Part shown: one piece after another, positions 29,104 to 39,382 of the stretch | Numbering within the stretch: position 1 is the stretch's first letter | Layout of the letters: every line of letters starts with the position of its first letter | NCBI RefSeq assembly: GCF_034263275.1 | Contig: NZ_CP139559.1 | Coordinates: 62,001 to 126,000, forward strand | DNA from: Mucilaginibacter sp. cycad4 | GTDB taxonomy: Bacteria > Bacteroidota > Bacteroidia > Sphingobacteriales > Sphingobacteriaceae | Reading direction: 5' to 3' | Length of the DNA: 64,000 nt | Position numbers and translations under genes: made by a program | Notes under the pieces: generated by a model | What the model was told of the DNA's origin: nothing | Seen by the model: only the letters and a program-made list of their open reading frames with translations | Database searches by the model: none

Positions 29104-30837
29104 TTACTGCTTGGCCACGCCGCTGGCAGCCTTTATTGAATTATCTGATTTATCGTTATTCATGATAATATTATCATGCGTATTAACCCTTGAGTTGCCA
29201 AAGTGTTGTTTAAGCTTAATGGCGTTGTTAAAATTCTCAAGAGTGTTGTTCTGCACTTTTATAAACGCGCTGTTGTCGTCAAGGTAAATACCATTTATCG
29301 GGAATGCATCTGCCCATTTGCTTTTAGTCATGTCATGTACCCAGTTTTCGTATATCTGCGTACCTGGTTGGTTGCTCAGGGTATAAATGGCGGCGCCATC
29401 ATCATGCAATAGCATTACATGGTGGATGTTGTTTTTCCTGATGAGGTTGTATTGTGTACCGCTAAGCTTATCGCCGTATTCGTTACCAACTTCAATACCG
29501 GTATAGCGGCCCTCGCGGATCTCATTATTCTCAAACAGGTGGTTTGCCACGCAATTGGCTATAATACCCATACCATTAGTGTAATTCAACCCAACATTTT
29601 CAATAAGGTTACCGCTAATTACGTTTTTAATACACTGTATCGTAGCTGGCGGATTTGGTTTGTTGTACGTATCAATTACAATCCCGTTACCGCACATATC
29701 GTAAATGTGGTTTTTGCTGATGAGGCTATGGCTTACACCCTGTCCAAAAATTAAACCATTGGCACCCGAACTGTGGAGTGTACAATTACTAAGCGTAAAA
29801 TTATCGGCATAGTTAACCTCTATCAATCCAGGGGCAAGGAATTTTTTAGTTTTCCTTTGTGCTGTTACGGCCAAATCGATAATTAAGCTGCTGGTGCCCG
29901 GTAAAAGCCAGGTAGTGTAAGCAAATTCAATATTGCTTATCTGTATGTTTTTTACCCTTGAGTCTATCGCTCCATTTATTTTAATAATGTTACTTAATAA
30001 AGGGGCGATCACCTCAGCGCTGTTAAGATCAGTGCCTGCTTTTGGTTTGTAGTAGATGATGTTTTTGGTATTATCAAGGTACCACTCATTTTCGCTATCC
30101 AAAAACTCCATAGCGTTTTCAAAGTAGTAGCTCTTGTTAGGATCAAGTAACCTGAACGCTGCGGTTGAAAAAAACGTAGCAGCCTGTGGCCCCGAAAGTG
30201 AAACGGCCGCGGTTGAACCCTGCTTGGTTATGGAGTTAATGAGCATCCTGCTTTGATACCAGTGCTGGTTTATTACCATTTCTACATTGGCCAGGTTGCC
30301 CCACTTGCCCGCTTCAGAAGCGTTAATGATTACCTTTTTGTTGCTGGTATCAAATGATTTAACCAGAAAGTATGGGCCGTAGTCGTCATCGTTATCGCGG
30401 TTGGGATAGCGTGCCCTCACGGCTATTTTGCCGTTTATATACAATTGCCTGGTATTAAAATTTGCCGGTACAGGCGCTTGATAAATACCATCCTTATACG
30501 GTGTCCATCCGGTTATTTTTTTTCCGCCCGAAAGTATGGGTTTTTCTCCGGGGGCATTGGTTATCAGTAGCTTTGAATCACTGCCGCCAAGTTCGGCGTT
30601 GGTAAATATTAATGATTTTACCATGTTATACGTACCCCCTTTAAGGTAAACGGTTACATCTTTAGTATTCGCAGCTTTTAAGTCCTGTAGCTTTTGCTGC
30701 AAAAGATAAATATTACCCGGCGCTGCACTACTAAAAGTAGCGCCCTTACCTGTTGGCGAAACATATAAAGCAGTTTGGCTAAACGCATTGAAGCTTGCAC
30801 CCGCAATCAAAAAAAAAACTAATCTTATAACTTTCAT
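29104..30837 (-). CDS. Secreted right-handed parallel beta-helix protein
   Basis: 577 residues. The signal peptide is about 1-20 (ending FNAFSQ). An N-terminal module (LYVSPTGKG..., later ILSGGKKITGW and RQLYINGKIAVRARYPN) is shared by many beta-helix glycosidases and lyases, including, as far as I recall, family GH141. Repeating beta-helix coils (about 300-560) are rich in N and G ladder residues (HSSGANGLIFGQGVSHSLISK, NGIVID). It is on the opposite strand inside the polysaccharide locus. It is probably a periplasmic or secreted enzyme that cuts this or a related polysaccharide; the reaction is not determinable. Confidence 0.75.
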   Translation of the reverse strand: MKVIRLVFFLIAGASFNAFSQTALYVSPTGKGATFSSAAPGNIYLLQQKLQDLKAANTKDVTVYLKGGTYNMVKSLIFTNAELGGSDSKLLITNAPGEKPILSGGKKITGWTPYKDGIYQAPVPANFNTRQLYINGKIAVRARYPNRDNDDDYGPYFLVKSFDTSNKKVIINASEAGKWGNLANVEMVINQHWYQSRMLINSITKQGSTAAVSLSGPQAATFFSTAAFRLLDPNKSYYFENAMEFLDSENEWYLDNTKNIIYYKPKAGTDLNSAEVIAPLLSNIIKINGAIDSRVKNIQISNIEFAYTTWLLPGTSSLIIDLAVTAQRKTKKFLAPGLIEVNYADNFTLSNCTLHSSGANGLIFGQGVSHSLISKNHIYDMCGNGIVIDTYNKPNPPATIQCIKNVISGNLIENVGLNYTNGMGIIANCVANHLFENNEIREGRYTGIEVGNEYGDKLSGTQYNLIRKNNIHHVMLLHDDGAAIYTLSNQPGTQIYENWVHDMTKSKWADAFPINGIYLDDNSAFIKVQNNTLENFNNAIKLKQHFGNSRVNTHDNIIMNNDKSDNSIKAASGVAKQ

Positions 30838-31251
30838 TCGGCTTAAAAATTTAAAAAGTGCTTATTCATTGTAGCATAACGCTTATCCGGCTTAATTAGT
30901 TTGATTATCAATTTATAAAATAAGCATGTTTTTATGCATTGAGCTTTTATGTACAGCGTAAAAATCAAGCAAACAAATTTTAATTGATAATATTATTTTA
31001 ATTATTGCTAAATCAAAACTAATTATATTCATTGATGTTAATTTGATAAACTGATAATTAATGACTTTTATTTTTGACTATTTAAAATTTTTTTCATTAT
31101 TTTTTTATCAATAGTGAAATTATTGTATTTTTACGATTTATAATTAAAAAGCAAAGAGTTTAATCTATCTACCTTAACATAATGCAGCGGTTAAGATGAG
31201 TTTTGCAAAGCATATTATACCGGGCAAAACCCACACCTGCAATAATAAAAA
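30838..31251. other. AT-rich divergent intergenic region (414 bp)
   Basis: A very AT-rich gap between the beta-helix gene (minus) and the WcaI-like gene (plus), with many T- and A-runs and the recurring word TGATAA/TTGATAA. No ORF or RNA gene is supported. It must hold promoters for both directions; one plus-strand candidate is given separately. Confidence 0.5.
31042..31076 (+). promoter_or_regulatory. Candidate promoter of the wcaI-gmd-fcl-ugd group
   Basis: TTTG at 31042-31045, 23-base spacer, then a perfect -7 box TATTTTTG at 31069-31076 (consensus TAnnTTTG). The spacer is at the long end of the accepted range. It would leave a leader of about 165 bases before the ATG at 31252. Confidence 0.4.
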
Positions 31252-32490
31252 ATGAAAAAACGGATTTTACTGATCAGTCATAATTTTTTTCCTGAGCCTA
31301 CCGGTATAGGAAAGTATAACGGAGAAATGATGATGTGGTTGGCTAAAAATGGCTACGATTGTACCGTTGTAACCACCTATCCCTACTATCCATACTGGAA
31401 GGTTCAGGAACCATACAAAAACCGCTGGTATAAAAAGGAGGTTTCGGCCTTTGATAATGGTTCTTTGACTGTATACCGCTGCCCCTCTTACGTTCCGCAA
31501 AACCCAACCGGCTCAAGAAGAATGATCCAGGATTTGTCGTTTTGGTCATCTATGTTCTGGACGGTTTTTAAACTGATGCTTACGGGAGCAAAGTTCGATC
31601 TGATAATCACCATAGCGCCGCCGTTCCATTTAGCCAAGCTGGGCCTGATGCTTAAAAAGCGCACCGGTGGTAAATTGCTTTACCATATACAGGATATGCA
31701 AATTGAGGCCGCACAGGACCTTAACATGATATCAAACCAAAAGCTGTTTGATAGGCTATATAAAATTGAATATAATATACTGCAGAAGGCTGATTTTATA
31801 AGCAGCATTTCTGATGGGATGATAAGTAAGATAAAGGCAAAGGCAAAAAAAGAAGTTTACTTTTTTCCTAACTGGGCCGATACCGCTTTTTTTTCGCCAT
31901 TACCAAACCGGGGTCAATTAAAGCTTAAGTGGGGTTACGCGGCAGATGACATAGTTTACCTGTATTCGGGCGCCATAGGCGAAAAACAAGGGCTGGAAGA
32001 TATTATACTGGTTGCCGAAAAACTGCAGGACAATAAACAGGTGAAATTTATCATCTGCGGATCAGGTCCTTATAAGGAAAACCTGATTGATATTGCAGGT
32101 AAAAAAGGCCTCACAAATATTAACTTTTTACCGGTACAGGATAAAGAAGTGTTTAACGAGTTCCTGAACATGGCCGATTTGCACATGATATTGCAAAAAG
32201 CCAACGCCAGCGATCTGGTAATGCCATCTAAACTAACAACTATACTGGCAGTAGGCGGCGCAAGCATTATTACAGCATCGCCCGGTACATCATTATATAA
32301 CGTAATACATGATTACGACCTGGGTTACATTACCGAGCCGGGGAATATTGATTTACTTGCCGAAAAGATATTAAGCATTAAACAGGATAAAGTAATGGAG
32401 CAGAAACGCGAAAACGCGCGTAACTATTCGCTTAAATATCTTAACCTGGATAATATAATGAATGCCTTTGTGAACGATTTTATAGGATAA
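31252..32490 (+). CDS. Family 4 glycosyltransferase, WcaI-like
   Basis: 412 residues. The N-terminus [23 protein letters not shown] and [19 protein letters not shown] match the WcaI type, first described as a putative glycosyltransferase of colanic acid synthesis. The C-terminal donor region includes [26 protein letters not shown] and [15 protein letters not shown]. It opens the second plus-strand group, 22 bases before gmd. Its use of a GDP-fucose donor would fit the neighbours but is inference. Confidence 0.85.
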   Translation: MKKRILLISHNFFPEPTGIGKYNGEMMMWLAKNGYDCTVVTTYPYYPYWKVQEPYKNRWYKKEVSAFDNGSLTVYRCPSYVPQNPTGSRRMIQDLSFWSSMFWTVFKLMLTGAKFDLIITIAPPFHLAKLGLMLKKRTGGKLLYHIQDMQIEAAQDLNMISNQKLFDRLYKIEYNILQKADFISSISDGMISKIKAKAKKEVYFFPNWADTAFFSPLPNRGQLKLKWGYAADDIVYLYSGAIGEKQGLEDIILVAEKLQDNKQVKFIICGSGPYKENLIDIAGKKGLTNINFLPVQDKEVFNEFLNMADLHMILQKANASDLVMPSKLTTILAVGGASIITASPGTSLYNVIHDYDLGYITEPGNIDLLAEKILSIKQDKVMEQKRENARNYSLKYLNLDNIMNAFVNDFIG

Positions 32491-32512
32491 GCTAATTTAC
32501 CGCATTTTAAAT

Positions 32513-33628
32513 ATGAAAAAAGTTGCTTTAATAACAGGGATCACCGGCCAGGATGGCGCTTATTTAACCGAGCTACTGCTAAAAAAAGGCTACGAAGTGC
32601 ATGGTGTAAAAAGAAGGAGCTCGTTATTTAATACCGATAGGATAGATCACCTGTACCAGGATCCGCATGATCCATCGCCAAAACTGATCCTGCATTATGG
32701 CGATTTGAGCGACTCTACCAACCTTATCCGCATTATTCAGCAGGTACAGCCCGATGAGATCTATAACCTGGGCGCCATGTCGCACGTAAAGGTGAGTTTT
32801 GATACGCCGGAGTATACGGCCAATGCCGATGGTATAGGAACCCTGCGTATCCTTGAAGCTATCAGGATACTTAATCTCACAAAAAAAACAAAAATATACC
32901 AGGCATCCACGTCAGAGCTTTATGGGTTGGTACAGGCTGTTCCGCAGTCAGAAACTACACCATTCTATCCACGCTCGCCATACGCGGTTGCTAAACTATA
33001 CGCCTACTGGATAACCGTAAACTACCGCGAAGCCTATGGCATGTTTGCCTGCAATGGTATTTTATTTAACCACGAAAGCCCATTACGCGGCGAAACTTTT
33101 GTTACCCGTAAAATTACCCGCGGCGTTGCCAAAATTGCTATGGGCCTGCAGGATAAACTTTACCTGGGCAACCTTGATGCGCAACGTGATTGGGGCCACG
33201 CCAAAGATTATGTAGAGGCTATGTACCTTATACTACAGCAGGAAACCCCCGAGGATTTTGTTATTGCCACAGGTATTACCACCTACGTGCGCGATTTTAT
33301 TCGTTTGGCTTTTGCCGAAGTGGGTATAAACATTGAGTTTAAAGGCGAAGGTGTTGCCGAGCGTGGCTACGTAGTAAGTTGCGATAACCCCTTATATCAG
33401 TTAGCTGCCGGTACCGAGGTTGTAGCGGTTGATCCTAAATACTTTCGCCCTACCGAGGTGGAGCTGTTAATTGGCGACCCAACCAAATGCCAGCAAAAAC
33501 TAAACTGGAAACCTAAATATGATCTGCAGGGATTAATTAAGGAGATGGTGGCTGCCGATGTAGAGCTGTTTGAAAGAGAAAAATTGTTAAAAGATTCGGG
33601 CTATAAAATTAAAAATCAATTCGAATAA
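32513..33628 (+). CDS. gmd: GDP-mannose 4,6-dehydratase (copy 1)
   Basis: 371 residues. NADP-binding GITGQDG (about 9-15), the [16 protein letters not shown] signature, catalytic Ser/Glu region STSELYG and Tyr-xxx-Lys (SPYAVAK). It converts GDP-mannose to GDP-4-keto-6-deoxymannose, the first step to GDP-fucose. The fcl gene follows after 6 bases. A second gmd at 36122-37237 has the same length and differs at about 43 residues. Confidence 0.96.
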   Translation: MKKVALITGITGQDGAYLTELLLKKGYEVHGVKRRSSLFNTDRIDHLYQDPHDPSPKLILHYGDLSDSTNLIRIIQQVQPDEIYNLGAMSHVKVSFDTPEYTANADGIGTLRILEAIRILNLTKKTKIYQASTSELYGLVQAVPQSETTPFYPRSPYAVAKLYAYWITVNYREAYGMFACNGILFNHESPLRGETFVTRKITRGVAKIAMGLQDKLYLGNLDAQRDWGHAKDYVEAMYLILQQETPEDFVIATGITTYVRDFIRLAFAEVGINIEFKGEGVAERGYVVSCDNPLYQLAAGTEVVAVDPKYFRPTEVELLIGDPTKCQQKLNWKPKYDLQGLIKEMVAADVELFEREKLLKDSGYKIKNQFE

Positions 33629-33634
33629 TTGTTT

Positions 33635-34579
33635 ATGGATAAAAACGCCAAAATATATATTGCAGGGCATCGTGGTATGGTGGGATCTGCCATTTACCGC
33701 AAATTGCAAAGTGAAGGTTTTACCAACATTATAACCCGCACTTCTGCCCAGCTTGATTTACGCAACCAGCAAATGGTAACCGATTTTTTTGCCGAAGAAA
33801 AACCGGACTACGTGTTTCTTGCAGCTGCTAAGGTTGGTGGCATTATAGCCAACAATACTTACAGGGCCGATTTTTTGTATGAAAATCTCGCCATCCAAAA
33901 CAATATCATCCATAACTCATACCTTAACGGTGTTAAAAAGCTGATGTTCCTTGGATCGAGCTGTATTTATCCTAAAATGGCCCCGCAGCCGTTAAAGGAA
34001 GAGTATTTGCTTACCGGCTTGCTTGAGCCTACTAATGAGCCTTATGCCATTGCAAAAATTGCAGGGATAAAAATGTGCGATGCCTACCGCGATCAGTATG
34101 GTTGTAATTATATATCGGTAATGCCTACCAACCTGTATGGCCTTAATGATAATTACCATGCGCAAAATTCGCACGTGTTGCCGGCGCTTATCCGCAAGTT
34201 TCATGAAGCTAAGGAAAGCAATGCCGCCGAAGTTAACATATGGGGAACGGGCAGTCCAAAACGCGAATTTTTATTTGCCGATGACCTTGCCGAAGCTTGT
34301 TATTACTTAATGCAAAATTATAATGAGCCGGGACTTGTAAACGTGGGTACCGGCGAAGATATGTCCATAAAGGATCTGGCCTTATTAATAAAGGATATTG
34401 TTGGTTTTGAAGGCGAATTGACCTTTGATACCACAAAACCTGATGGAACCCCGCGCAAATTAATGGATGTGAGCAAATTGCATAGCTTTGGCTGGCACCA
34501 CCACACCACATTGAAGGATGGCATAACCGCCGCTTATCATGATTTCCTTGATCAAAGCAAGGTGCTCCATGAAAGGTAA
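33635..34579 (+). CDS. fcl: GDP-L-fucose synthase
   Basis: 314 residues from the ATG at 33635 (a TTG at 33629 is in frame but less likely). The NADP motif is GHRGMVG, with the catalytic Ser region [10 protein letters not shown] and Tyr-xxx-Lys in EPYAIAK. It epimerises and reduces the Gmd product to GDP-L-fucose. Immediately behind gmd copy 1, it is the only intact fcl in the window; a decayed copy follows gmd copy 2. Confidence 0.95.
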   Translation: MDKNAKIYIAGHRGMVGSAIYRKLQSEGFTNIITRTSAQLDLRNQQMVTDFFAEEKPDYVFLAAAKVGGIIANNTYRADFLYENLAIQNNIIHNSYLNGVKKLMFLGSSCIYPKMAPQPLKEEYLLTGLLEPTNEPYAIAKIAGIKMCDAYRDQYGCNYISVMPTNLYGLNDNYHAQNSHVLPALIRKFHEAKESNAAEVNIWGTGSPKREFLFADDLAEACYYLMQNYNEPGLVNVGTGEDMSIKDLALLIKDIVGFEGELTFDTTKPDGTPRKLMDVSKLHSFGWHHHTTLKDGITAAYHDFLDQSKVLHER

Positions 34580-34671
34580 AATGTTATCAGCGTAAAACAA
34601 ATTGGCTTTATATAATAAAAACATTAATTGAACAAAAGGGAGAGATTCAAAACACTATTTCAATTTTATAT

Positions 34672-36072
34672 ATGAAAAACATTACTAAGATTTGCTGTAT
34701 AGGAGCAGGTTATGTAGGTGGTCCTACAATGGCGGTAATAGCAAAAAAATGCCCCCACATTAAAGTTACAGTTGTTGACCTTAACGTACAGCGTATCGAC
34801 GCCTGGAACGATCCGGATGTAGCAAACATCCCGGTTTATGAGCCAGGTTTGGGCGAGGTTGTTGCCGAAGCCAGAGGACGTAACCTGTTTTTTTCTACAG
34901 ATGTTGAAACCGCTATTGATGAGGCCGAAATGATCTTCATCTCTGTAAATACCCCAACCAAAACATATGGTGCAGGTAAAGGTCAGGCAGCAGATTTGAA
35001 ATGGATTGAACTTTGCGCAAGGCAAATTGCCCGTGTTGCAAAAGATAATAAGATCATCGTTGAAAAATCAACCTTACCGGTACGTACCGCAAGCGCTATA
35101 AAAGATATCCTTACCCATACAGGTAATGGTTCACAATTCCAGATACTGTCAAATCCTGAGTTTTTGGCCGAAGGTACCGCTATGGAAGATCTGGATGCCC
35201 CGGATCGTGTACTTATTGGCGGCGACAGCACACCGGAAGGCCAGAATGCTGTTCAGGCCCTGGTTGACGTTTACGCCAACTGGATTCCAAAAGAGCGGAT
35301 CCTTACTACAAACGTGTGGTCGTCTGAGTTATCAAAACTTACCGCTAACGCGTTCCTCGCACAACGTGTATCATCAATAAACTCATTAACTGAGCTTTGC
35401 GAAAAAACCGAAGCTAACATCAACGAAGTAGCAAAAGCCATTGGAACTGATAGCCGTATTGGTCCTAAATTCCTTAAGGCATCTGTAGGTTTTGGCGGTT
35501 CATGTTTTCAGAAAGATATTTTAAACCTTGTTTACATTGCCAAAAGCTATGGTTTGGATGAGGTTGCCGATTATTGGGAGCAGGTAATCATCATGAATGA
35601 TCACCAGAAAAGGCGCTTTGCAAACAGGATCATCAAAAATCTGTACAATACCGTTAACGGTAAAAAGATCACTTTCCTGGGCTGGGCCTTTAAAAAAGAT
35701 ACTAATGATACCCGCGAAGCCGCATCTATCTACGTAGCAGACCACTTACTGAATGAGCAGGCAGATATTGCAGTGTTTGACCCTAAAGTGCCTGAAAAAC
35801 AAATCTACAGCGATCTGGACTACCTGCATACCCGCGGCTCCGAAGAAAACAAAAAAGGAGTTACTGTAGCTATAGACCCTTACGAGGCTTGTAAAGGTGC
35901 GCACGCCATTGCGGTTTTAACCGAGTGGGATGAGTTTAAAACTTACGATTGGCAAAAAATTTACGATAGCATGTTAAAACCAGCTAAAGTATTTGACGGC
36001 CGTAACCTGCTTGATGCACAAAAATTAGAGGCTATTGGTTTCCAGGTTTGGTCTATCGGTACAAGTATTTAG
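34672..36072 (+). CDS. ugd: UDP-glucose 6-dehydrogenase (eukaryote-type)
   Basis: 466 residues, the length of animal UGDH. Rossmann motif GAGYVGGPT (11-19), [29 protein letters not shown] and the catalytic Cys278 in [17 protein letters not shown], all nearly identical in wording to the human enzyme as I recall it. It makes UDP-glucuronate from UDP-glucose, feeding the UDP-glucuronate epimerase at 15772-16830 and probably a glycosyltransferase. It sits between the two gmd copies. Confidence 0.93.
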   Translation: MKNITKICCIGAGYVGGPTMAVIAKKCPHIKVTVVDLNVQRIDAWNDPDVANIPVYEPGLGEVVAEARGRNLFFSTDVETAIDEAEMIFISVNTPTKTYGAGKGQAADLKWIELCARQIARVAKDNKIIVEKSTLPVRTASAIKDILTHTGNGSQFQILSNPEFLAEGTAMEDLDAPDRVLIGGDSTPEGQNAVQALVDVYANWIPKERILTTNVWSSELSKLTANAFLAQRVSSINSLTELCEKTEANINEVAKAIGTDSRIGPKFLKASVGFGGSCFQKDILNLVYIAKSYGLDEVADYWEQVIIMNDHQKRRFANRIIKNLYNTVNGKKITFLGWAFKKDTNDTREAASIYVADHLLNEQADIAVFDPKVPEKQIYSDLDYLHTRGSEENKKGVTVAIDPYEACKGAHAIAVLTEWDEFKTYDWQKIYDSMLKPAKVFDGRNLLDAQKLEAIGFQVWSIGTSI

Positions 36073-36121
36073 TAGCTGGTTATAAATTGATATTTAATTA
36101 AGAAAAATACCCCCATACTTT

Positions 36122-37237
36122 ATGAAGAAAAAAGCCTTACTTACCGGTATAACCGGCCAGGACGGAGCCTACTTAACCGAGTTGCTGCTTAAAAAGGGAT
36201 ATGAAGTTCACGGTATAAAACGCCGTAGCTCATTGTTTAATACAGATAGGATAGATCACCTGTACCAGGATCCTCATGATACCGAGGTAAAACTGATACT
36301 GCACTACGGCGATCTGAGCGATTCAACCAACCTTATCCGCATCATTCAGCAGGTACAACCAGATGAGATCTATAACCTGGGTGCCATGTCGCACGTAAAG
36401 GTTAGTTTTGATACACCTGAGTACACCGCTAATGCCGATGGTATTGGTACCCTGCGTTTGCTTGAAGCTATCCGCATTTTAGGTTTAGAGAAAAAAACAA
36501 AAATATACCAGGCATCAACATCTGAACTTTATGGTTTGGTACAGGCCGTTCCACAGTCAGAAACTACGCCGTTCTATCCGCGTTCGCCTTATGCAGTGGC
36601 AAAAATGTATGCCTACTGGATAACCGTTAACTACCGTGAGGCTTATGGTATTTTTGCTTGTAATGGTATTTTGTTTAATCATGAGAGTCCGCTGCGTGGC
36701 GAAACCTTTGTAACCAGAAAAATTACCAGGGCTGTAGCTAAAATAGCTATGGGCTTACAGGATAAATTATTTTTGGGCAACCTTGACGCGCAACGCGACT
36801 GGGGCCATGCCAAGGATTATGTAGAAGCCATGTACCTGATATTACAGCAGGACACTCCTGAGGATTTTGTTATTGCCACGGGTGTAACCACAAGGGTAAG
36901 GGAATTTGTAAGACTTGCATTTGCCGAAGTAGGCATTGTAGTTGAATTTAAAGGCGAAGGCGCATCTGAAAAAGGATATGTGGTAAGCTGCTCAAACCCC
37001 GATTTCCAGGTAGAAACAGGTAAAGAAATTGTAGCTGTTGACGAAAAATATTTCCGCCCTACAGAGGTTGACCTATTGATCGGTGATCCAACAAAATCAA
37101 AAACCAAACTGGGCTGGGAACCTAAATATGACCTTCAAGGCTTAGTTCAGGAGATGGTAGCAGCTGATGTTGACTTATTTAGAAGAGAAAAACTGCTTAA
37201 GGATTCAGGTTACGCTATCAAAAATCAATTTGAATAG
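36122..37237 (+). CDS. gmd: GDP-mannose 4,6-dehydratase (copy 2)
   Basis: 371 residues, aligned without gaps to copy 1 with about 43 differences counted by eye (about 88 percent identical), most of them in the last third. GITGQDG, STSELYG and the YAVAK pair are intact, so it should be active. It is followed by a decayed fcl, showing that the gmd-fcl pair was once present twice. Silent codon differences are plentiful, so it is not an assembly duplicate. Confidence 0.95.
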   Translation: MKKKALLTGITGQDGAYLTELLLKKGYEVHGIKRRSSLFNTDRIDHLYQDPHDTEVKLILHYGDLSDSTNLIRIIQQVQPDEIYNLGAMSHVKVSFDTPEYTANADGIGTLRLLEAIRILGLEKKTKIYQASTSELYGLVQAVPQSETTPFYPRSPYAVAKMYAYWITVNYREAYGIFACNGILFNHESPLRGETFVTRKITRAVAKIAMGLQDKLFLGNLDAQRDWGHAKDYVEAMYLILQQDTPEDFVIATGVTTRVREFVRLAFAEVGIVVEFKGEGASEKGYVVSCSNPDFQVETGKEIVAVDEKYFRPTEVDLLIGDPTKSKTKLGWEPKYDLQGLVQEMVAADVDLFRREKLLKDSGYAIKNQFE

Positions 37238-37245
37238 TCTTCCTT

Positions 37246-37519
37246 ATGGAAAATATGCCAAAATATATATAGCAGGCCATCGGGGGGAATGGTTGGTTCA
37301 GCAATTCTCCGAAAGCCGGAAAAGAAGGGCTTTGCTAATAATATAGGCATTGGGGAGGGCGTCATTATCAAAGAACTTTCCCTGTTAATTAAGAAAATTG
37401 GTAATGAGGGCGAAATTGTTTTTGATATATCAAAAACAGATGGTGCACCAAGAAAGTTGATGGATGTTGCAAAGCCGGCTGGAGATATCACACCAGACTT
37501 GAAGACTGCGTTGCATTAG
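37246..37519 (+). pseudogene. fcl: Decayed second GDP-L-fucose synthase gene
   Basis: Two pieces of Fcl remain. The first (about 37249-37345) still encodes [10 protein letters not shown] and MVGSAI-RKPEKKGFANNI, but only by changing frame twice: one base is missing just after the ATG and one extra G lies in the GGGGGG run near 37284. The second (about 37346-37519) encodes GIGEGVIIKELSLLIKKIGNEGE and APRKLMDVAKPAGDITPDLKTALH, matching the Fcl C-terminus. About 210 middle residues, including the catalytic Ser, Tyr and Lys, are deleted. It cannot make an active enzyme. Confidence 0.9.
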
Positions 37520-37847
37520 CATAAGCTGATTTTTTAAGTAAGGCGCATTGGTTGCGCAACGATAAAAGTATATGTCATTGTAATCAAAAGCCGGTTAATA
37601 CCGGCTTTTGGCGTTTTTGGGGCTGCAGATAATTATTTTGCAGGTTCGGTCATGGTGTTCCTTCCAATTGCTCAATGTCTAAATTCTATGTGATTAACAC
37701 TCAGTGATTTGTAATTGCTACCTATTAATAGGGTTTAAAAAAAAGATATTTTTTAAAACACGCCATCGGTCCCTGTAACATATTTTGCCTTATCTTCGTT
37801 AATGCAAATCGGTATGCGCCCCGCTTTTAACTATTTTTATATATTCT
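37520..37847. other. Intergenic region before rfbC (328 bp)
   Basis: Contains the terminator at 37585-37610 near its start and otherwise AT-rich sequence with no credible ORF. The last 70 bases hold near-matches to a -7 box (TATTTTG at 37781, TATCTTCG at 37791), so the rfbCD promoter is probably here, but no convincing -33 element was found. Confidence 0.45.
37585..37610. terminator. Hairpin terminator after gmd copy 2 / fcl remnant
   Basis: A 10-bp perfect stem (CAAAAGCCGG with CCGGCTTTTG, 6-base loop), then GCGTTTTTGG. It ends the wcaI-gmd-fcl-ugd-gmd transcript and could also work in reverse. Confidence 0.75.
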
Positions 37848-38402
37848 ATGACCATAATACCAACCCCGCTTGAGGGATGTTTACTAATAAAACCCCGCAT
37901 TTTTAATGATGATCGTGGTTACTTTTTTGAATCGTTTAACCAACAGCGATTTGCTGATGCCACAGGCTTCAATGTTAATTTTGTACAGGATAATCAATCA
38001 TACTCAACCAAAGGTGTATTACGTGGCCTGCACCTGCAAAAAGGCCCGTTTTCGCAGGCTAAGCTGGTTAGGGTAACCAAGGGCCAGGTATTGGATGTGG
38101 CTGTCGACCTGCGCAAAGGATCTGCAACTTATGGACAGTATCATGGTGAGCTTTTAACCGAAGAAAATAACGAGCAATTTTTTATTCCACGTGGATTTGC
38201 CCATGGTTTTATCGTATTGAGCGACGAGGCCGTATTTCAATATAAGTGCGACAATTACTATAACAAAGAGTCGGAAGGTGGTTTGCACTATGCCGACCCG
38301 GACTTAAATATTGATTGGCAGCTTAGCGGGGGCGATGTGCTGGTGTCTGATAAAGACCTTGAACTCCCGTTTTTAAAAGATGCCCCTGATTTTGGGTTCT
38401 GA
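37848..38402 (+). CDS. rfbC: dTDP-4-dehydrorhamnose 3,5-epimerase
   Basis: 184 residues, cupin fold. Signatures FFESFNQQRF, FVQDNQSYSTKGVLRGLHLQK (catalytic His in RGLH) and FIPRGFAHGF are all present. It epimerises dTDP-4-keto-6-deoxyglucose in dTDP-L-rhamnose synthesis. rfbD follows after 37 bases and rfbA lies 3.5 kb on; rfbB is not in the window. Confidence 0.95.
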   Translation: MTIIPTPLEGCLLIKPRIFNDDRGYFFESFNQQRFADATGFNVNFVQDNQSYSTKGVLRGLHLQKGPFSQAKLVRVTKGQVLDVAVDLRKGSATYGQYHGELLTEENNEQFFIPRGFAHGFIVLSDEAVFQYKCDNYYNKESEGGLHYADPDLNIDWQLSGGDVLVSDKDLELPFLKDAPDFGF

Positions 38403-38439
38403 TTTTTTTCCTGTTTTAATCAAATAATACTTGTTAAAA

Positions 38440-39303
38440 ATGCAAAATATCATCGTATTTGGAGCATCGGGACAATTGGGTAACTGTCTAAAAAAAGTAG
38501 CCGGCGATAGAGAAATAAGTTACATTCATTTCCTGCCTGAAGATGAGGCTGACATTCTGCGGAATGATTTGCTCAATATTGTTTTTGAAAAATACAGACC
38601 TGCCTTTGCTATCAATTGTGCTGCTTATACCGCTGTTGACAAAGCGGAAGACGACGTTGACCTGGCCCGGGCTATCAATAAAACCGGCGCCGCAAATCTT
38701 GCTAAGCAATGCAAAGCATACGGTGCCACCCTTGTGCAAATCTCAACTGATTTTATTTTTAAGGGAGATGTGGCATCACCACTCACAGAAGAAGCCATTG
38801 CCGAGCCTATCAGCGTATACGGTGTCACCAAACTGGAAGGCGAGCAGGCGATTGCAGAAATTCTTGATGAATACTATACAATCCGCACAAGCTGGCTATA
38901 CTCCGAGTATGGCAACAATTTTGTAAAAACCATGTTGAAACTTGGTGCCGAGCGCGATGAGCTTAAGATCATTGCAGACCAGGTTGGCACACCAACATAT
39001 GCCATTGACCTGGCAGAAGCAATTTTAGCTATCATAACAGCTGGTAAAAAAGCATATGGTATTTATCATTACAGTAATGAGGGTGTAACCTCATGGTATG
39101 ACTTTGCCAAAGGCATCTTTGATATTTCAGGTACCGGTGTTAAAGTTTTTCCGATACGCACATCCGAATTTCCTACAAAGGCACAACGACCTGCATATTC
39201 GGTAATGGATAAAGCTAAGATCAAGGCCACGTTTGATATAGAGATCCCTTACTGGCGCGACAGCTTAAAAGTTTGTATTAAGAAATTGGCCACTGCACAA
39301 TAA
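38440..39303 (+). CDS. rfbD: dTDP-4-dehydrorhamnose reductase
   Basis: 287 residues from the ATG at 38440 (a TTG three codons upstream is unlikely). NADPH-binding GASGQLG, NCAAYTAVDKAE, STDFIFKG and the catalytic Tyr-xxx-Lys in SVYGVTK are present. It makes dTDP-L-rhamnose. A strong convergent terminator lies between it and cysN. Confidence 0.94.
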   Translation: MQNIIVFGASGQLGNCLKKVAGDREISYIHFLPEDEADILRNDLLNIVFEKYRPAFAINCAAYTAVDKAEDDVDLARAINKTGAANLAKQCKAYGATLVQISTDFIFKGDVASPLTEEAIAEPISVYGVTKLEGEQAIAEILDEYYTIRTSWLYSEYGNNFVKTMLKLGAERDELKIIADQVGTPTYAIDLAEAILAIITAGKKAYGIYHYSNEGVTSWYDFAKGIFDISGTGVKVFPIRTSEFPTKAQRPAYSVMDKAKIKATFDIEIPYWRDSLKVCIKKLATAQ

Positions 39304-39326
39304 GCAGTTGGTTTTTAGAGAAAAAT

Positions 39327-39360
39327 AAAATGCCAGGCTTTCTTACGAGCCTGGCATTTT
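39327..39360. terminator. Bidirectional terminator between rfbD and cysN
   Basis: A 13-bp perfect stem (39327-39339 with 39348-39360) with A-run on the left and T-run on the right. It serves both convergent transcripts. Confidence 0.9.
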
Positions 39361-39382
39361 ATTATGCTTTTTTCCGGGTAGC

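Noticed and set aside
36122..37237. Second gmd as an assembly duplicate of the first
   Set aside because: About 43 amino-acid differences and many silent changes; downstream fcl copies also differ completely in state.
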